From Candidatus Poribacteria bacterium (lineage in GTDB: Bacteria > Poribacteria > WGA-4E > WGA-3G): 41,610 bases of DNA. Where the stretch lies: assembly GCA_012271015.1 (NCBI GenBank), contig JAAXHD010000379.1:1-41610 (forward strand), in the 5' to 3' direction. Of the stretch, positions 40,464 through 41,610 are shown piece by piece. The first letter of the stretch is position 1. Every line of letters starts with the position of its first letter. The translations under genes were made by a program, and so were the position numbers. The notes under the pieces were generated by a model. It was not told the origin of the DNA and did no database searches. It saw nothing but the letters and a program-made list of their open reading frames with translations.

Positions 40464-41233
40464 ATGACGAAATCACTATTGCCAACCGAGCGCATTGGGA
40501 AGCCGCAGTTTTGAAGAGGAACGGCTTTACCGTGCCATGGCTCGACCTTGAAAGAGATGATATTCTGCAATATACTGAAGGTCAACTTGACCCGATTCCA
40601 TATCATCTCTATCAAATTTATCCTGCTTACCTACTCAAAGATGTCGCGGACAAAGACGTGTTGTGTCTCGCCGCAGGTGGCGGACAACAATCGGCAGTGT
40701 TCGGTCTGCTTGATGCCCGTGTGACCGTGATTGATTTTACACAAGGTCAACTTGACGGGGACATTACTGCCGCGAGACATTATGGTTATCAAGTGAAAAC
40801 GCGTTGCCTCAATATTCGCGATTTATCCGCAATCGAAGATGCGTCGTATGACCTCGTCTACCAAGGACCTTCCATGAGTTGGGTGCCATCCGTTCATGAG
40901 ATTTATAGAGGCGTATCACGGATCATCCGTCCAGGGGGTCGGTACCGTGTAGATTTCGGCAATCCCGCCAACCATTCCTTGGAGTGGGATGGTGAATTCT
41001 ATCGCGTCACTGAACCGTATTCTGTACGTATTTATAGGTATTCAGACGGCGCGTTCGACTTTCGACATTATCTTGGCGATATATTCAATGGCCTTGTGGA
41101 CAACGGTTTTCGGATTGAGCGGGTTGAGGAACGTGCTTGGACGCTGCCAGACATCACCGCAACACCGGGGAGTTGGACACACGAGATGGCTTACAATGTA
41201 AGTTTTGCTATTGTCGCGAAAAAAGAAGTATAG
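40460..41233 (+). CDS. Class I SAM-dependent methyltransferase
   Basis: A 257-residue methyltransferase with motif I D-V-L-C-L-A-A-G-G-G-Q-Q-S (about residues 66-78), the acidic V-T-V-I-D-F after it, Y-D-L-V-Y-Q-G-P-S as motif IV and I-I-R-P-G-G-R-Y as motif VI. Proteins of this kind are usually small-molecule methyltransferases (type 11). The start ATG lies in the ATGA overlap with the sugar-acid dehydratase gene, which suggests shared regulation, although a biochemical link is not obvious. It is followed by a truncated GNAT. Confidence 0.88.
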   Translation: MNDEITIANRAHWEAAVLKRNGFTVPWLDLERDDILQYTEGQLDPIPYHLYQIYPAYLLKDVADKDVLCLAAGGGQQSAVFGLLDARVTVIDFTQGQLDGDITAARHYGYQVKTRCLNIRDLSAIEDASYDLVYQGPSMSWVPSVHEIYRGVSRIIRPGGRYRVDFGNPANHSLEWDGEFYRVTEPYSVRIYRYSDGAFDFRHYLGDIFNGLVDNGFRIERVEERAWTLPDITATPGSWTHEMAYNVSFAIVAKKEV

Positions 41234-41265
41234 GTACTATCCCGTGCGAAAAGTGGAGTTTTGCC

Positions 41266-41412
41266 GTGGAAGAGCTAAGTTTTCGCAAGGCACATACAAG
41301 TGACAGCGAATTCGTTTTTACCATAAAGAAGGCGGCGTTCCGAGAATATGTAGAACAAGTATGGGGTTGGGATGATAACTACCAAAGGGAACTACATGAA
41401 GAAATTGTATGA
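41266..41412 (+). pseudogene. N-terminal fragment of a GNAT acetyltransferase
   Basis: A 48-codon frame, probably starting at the GTG at 41266. It reads E-L-S-F-R-K-A-H-T-S-D-S-E-F-V-F-T-I-K-K, then A-F-R-E-Y-V-E-Q-V-W-G-W-D, a well known GNAT N-terminus that normally continues for another 100 residues. It stops at TGA 41410-41412, inside an ATGA overlap with the next gene. So the acetyl-CoA domain is gone, and what remains may be retained only as a translated leader for the deaminase-like gene. Confidence 0.65.
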
Positions 41413-41610
41413 ATTTCGTTGAAGCACTCTCCACAGATAACTTAAACGCTATAAGAGCAGCTCCTAAAACCGATGTTCACTGTCATGCATTTTTCAGTAC
41501 GCGATTAGAGAATGTTGAACGTTGGATAGGTCATTCTCTAACGAAACCGCCTCCGAAGATGAGTGGGCTTGAGGACATGATGGCGTATGCGGATGCGGTC
41601 TTAACAGCAC
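41409..41610 (+). CDS. Adenosine deaminase-like amidohydrolase (5' part, runs off right edge)
   Basis: The first 67 codons of a gene starting at ATG 41409, overlapping the previous stop by 4 nt (ATGA). It carries A-P-K-T-D-V-H-C-H-A-F-F near residues 18-29, in which H-x-H is the metal-binding start of adenosine deaminase and related amidohydrolases (usual pattern L-P-K-x-D-L-H-x-H). The following F-S-T-R-L-E-N, then W-I-G-H-S-L, fits a non-canonical deaminase. The rest is outside the window, so subfamily and substrate remain open. Confidence 0.7.
   Translation, partial: MNFVEALSTDNLNAIRAAPKTDVHCHAFFSTRLENVERWIGHSLTKPPPKMSGLEDMMAYADAVLTA

Overview
The window looks like a chromosomal stretch of a large-genome, environmental Gram-negative bacterium. 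The best fit is a Candidatus Poribacteria-type (sponge- or seawater-associated) lineage. This rests on the gene mix: phytanoyl-CoA dioxygenases, Gfo/Idh/MocA and enolase-superfamily enzymes, secreted LamG proteins ending in a K-L-x-x-T-W-A-x-x-K-Q tail, a DUF5916-type outer-membrane protein, many GNAT enzymes and ECF sigma factors. It is inference from family content; no rRNA or marker gene is present. Base composition is moderate (near 50% G+C) and genes are mostly short, loosely co-oriented runs.

1-3.75 kb (minus strand): an ECF-type sigma factor (2688-3341), followed downstream by a Cys-rich secreted small protein, a membrane-anchored protein with an EF-hand loop and a small anchored CGCC/coiled-coil protein. 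Beyond these is the 5' part of a second, about 99% identical copy of the sigma gene and its upstream region, cut by the window edge. A sigma70-like promoter module occurs three times here. 3.7-14.2 kb (plus strand): glycine oxidase ThiO; a second ECF sigma factor with a structured leader; a VOC protein; a HAD dehalogenase; a Gfo/Idh/MocA oxidoreductase; an unusual multi-zinc-ribbon repeat protein; a methyltransferase remnant; a LamG protein; a methyltransferase; an AAC(3)-family enzyme; a membrane/coiled-coil protein; a phytanoyl-CoA dioxygenase; and a PD-(D/E)XK-like protein.

14.2-24.9 kb (mostly minus): a GNAT enzyme next to a large HExxHxxGxxH metallopeptidase, a second phytanoyl-CoA dioxygenase divergent from a zinc alcohol dehydrogenase, a SAF-domain oxidoreductase, another GNAT, a retropepsin-like protease, a pair of REP-like palindromes, and a DUF5916 outer-membrane protein. 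25.2-27.2 kb is an IS607-family element (serine recombinase TnpA plus TnpB with intact RuvC residues) with a strong hairpin downstream of tnpB that is a good omega-RNA candidate. 27.3-28.1 kb beside it holds gene fragments. 28.1-36 kb: a trypsin-TPR lipoprotein, a glycoside-hydrolase-like propeller protein, a heterodimeric ABC exporter pair and a second LamG protein. 36-41.6 kb (plus): a sulfotransferase, a truncated GNAT overlapping a Nudix hydrolase, a DapA-superfamily enzyme, a truncated phosphotransferase, a rhamnonate-dehydratase-like enzyme coupled to a methyltransferase, a truncated GNAT, and the start of an adenosine-deaminase-like gene.

Recurring themes are short gene fragments (six sites), secreted or envelope proteins, and small-molecule catabolic or modifying enzymes. 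I see no complete new defence or CRISPR system. The most unusual items are the duplicated sigma/Cys-rich envelope cluster, the zinc-ribbon repeat protein, the SD-masking leader of the 5.3-kb sigma gene, the shared C-terminal tail of the LamG proteins, and the TnpB omega-RNA region.
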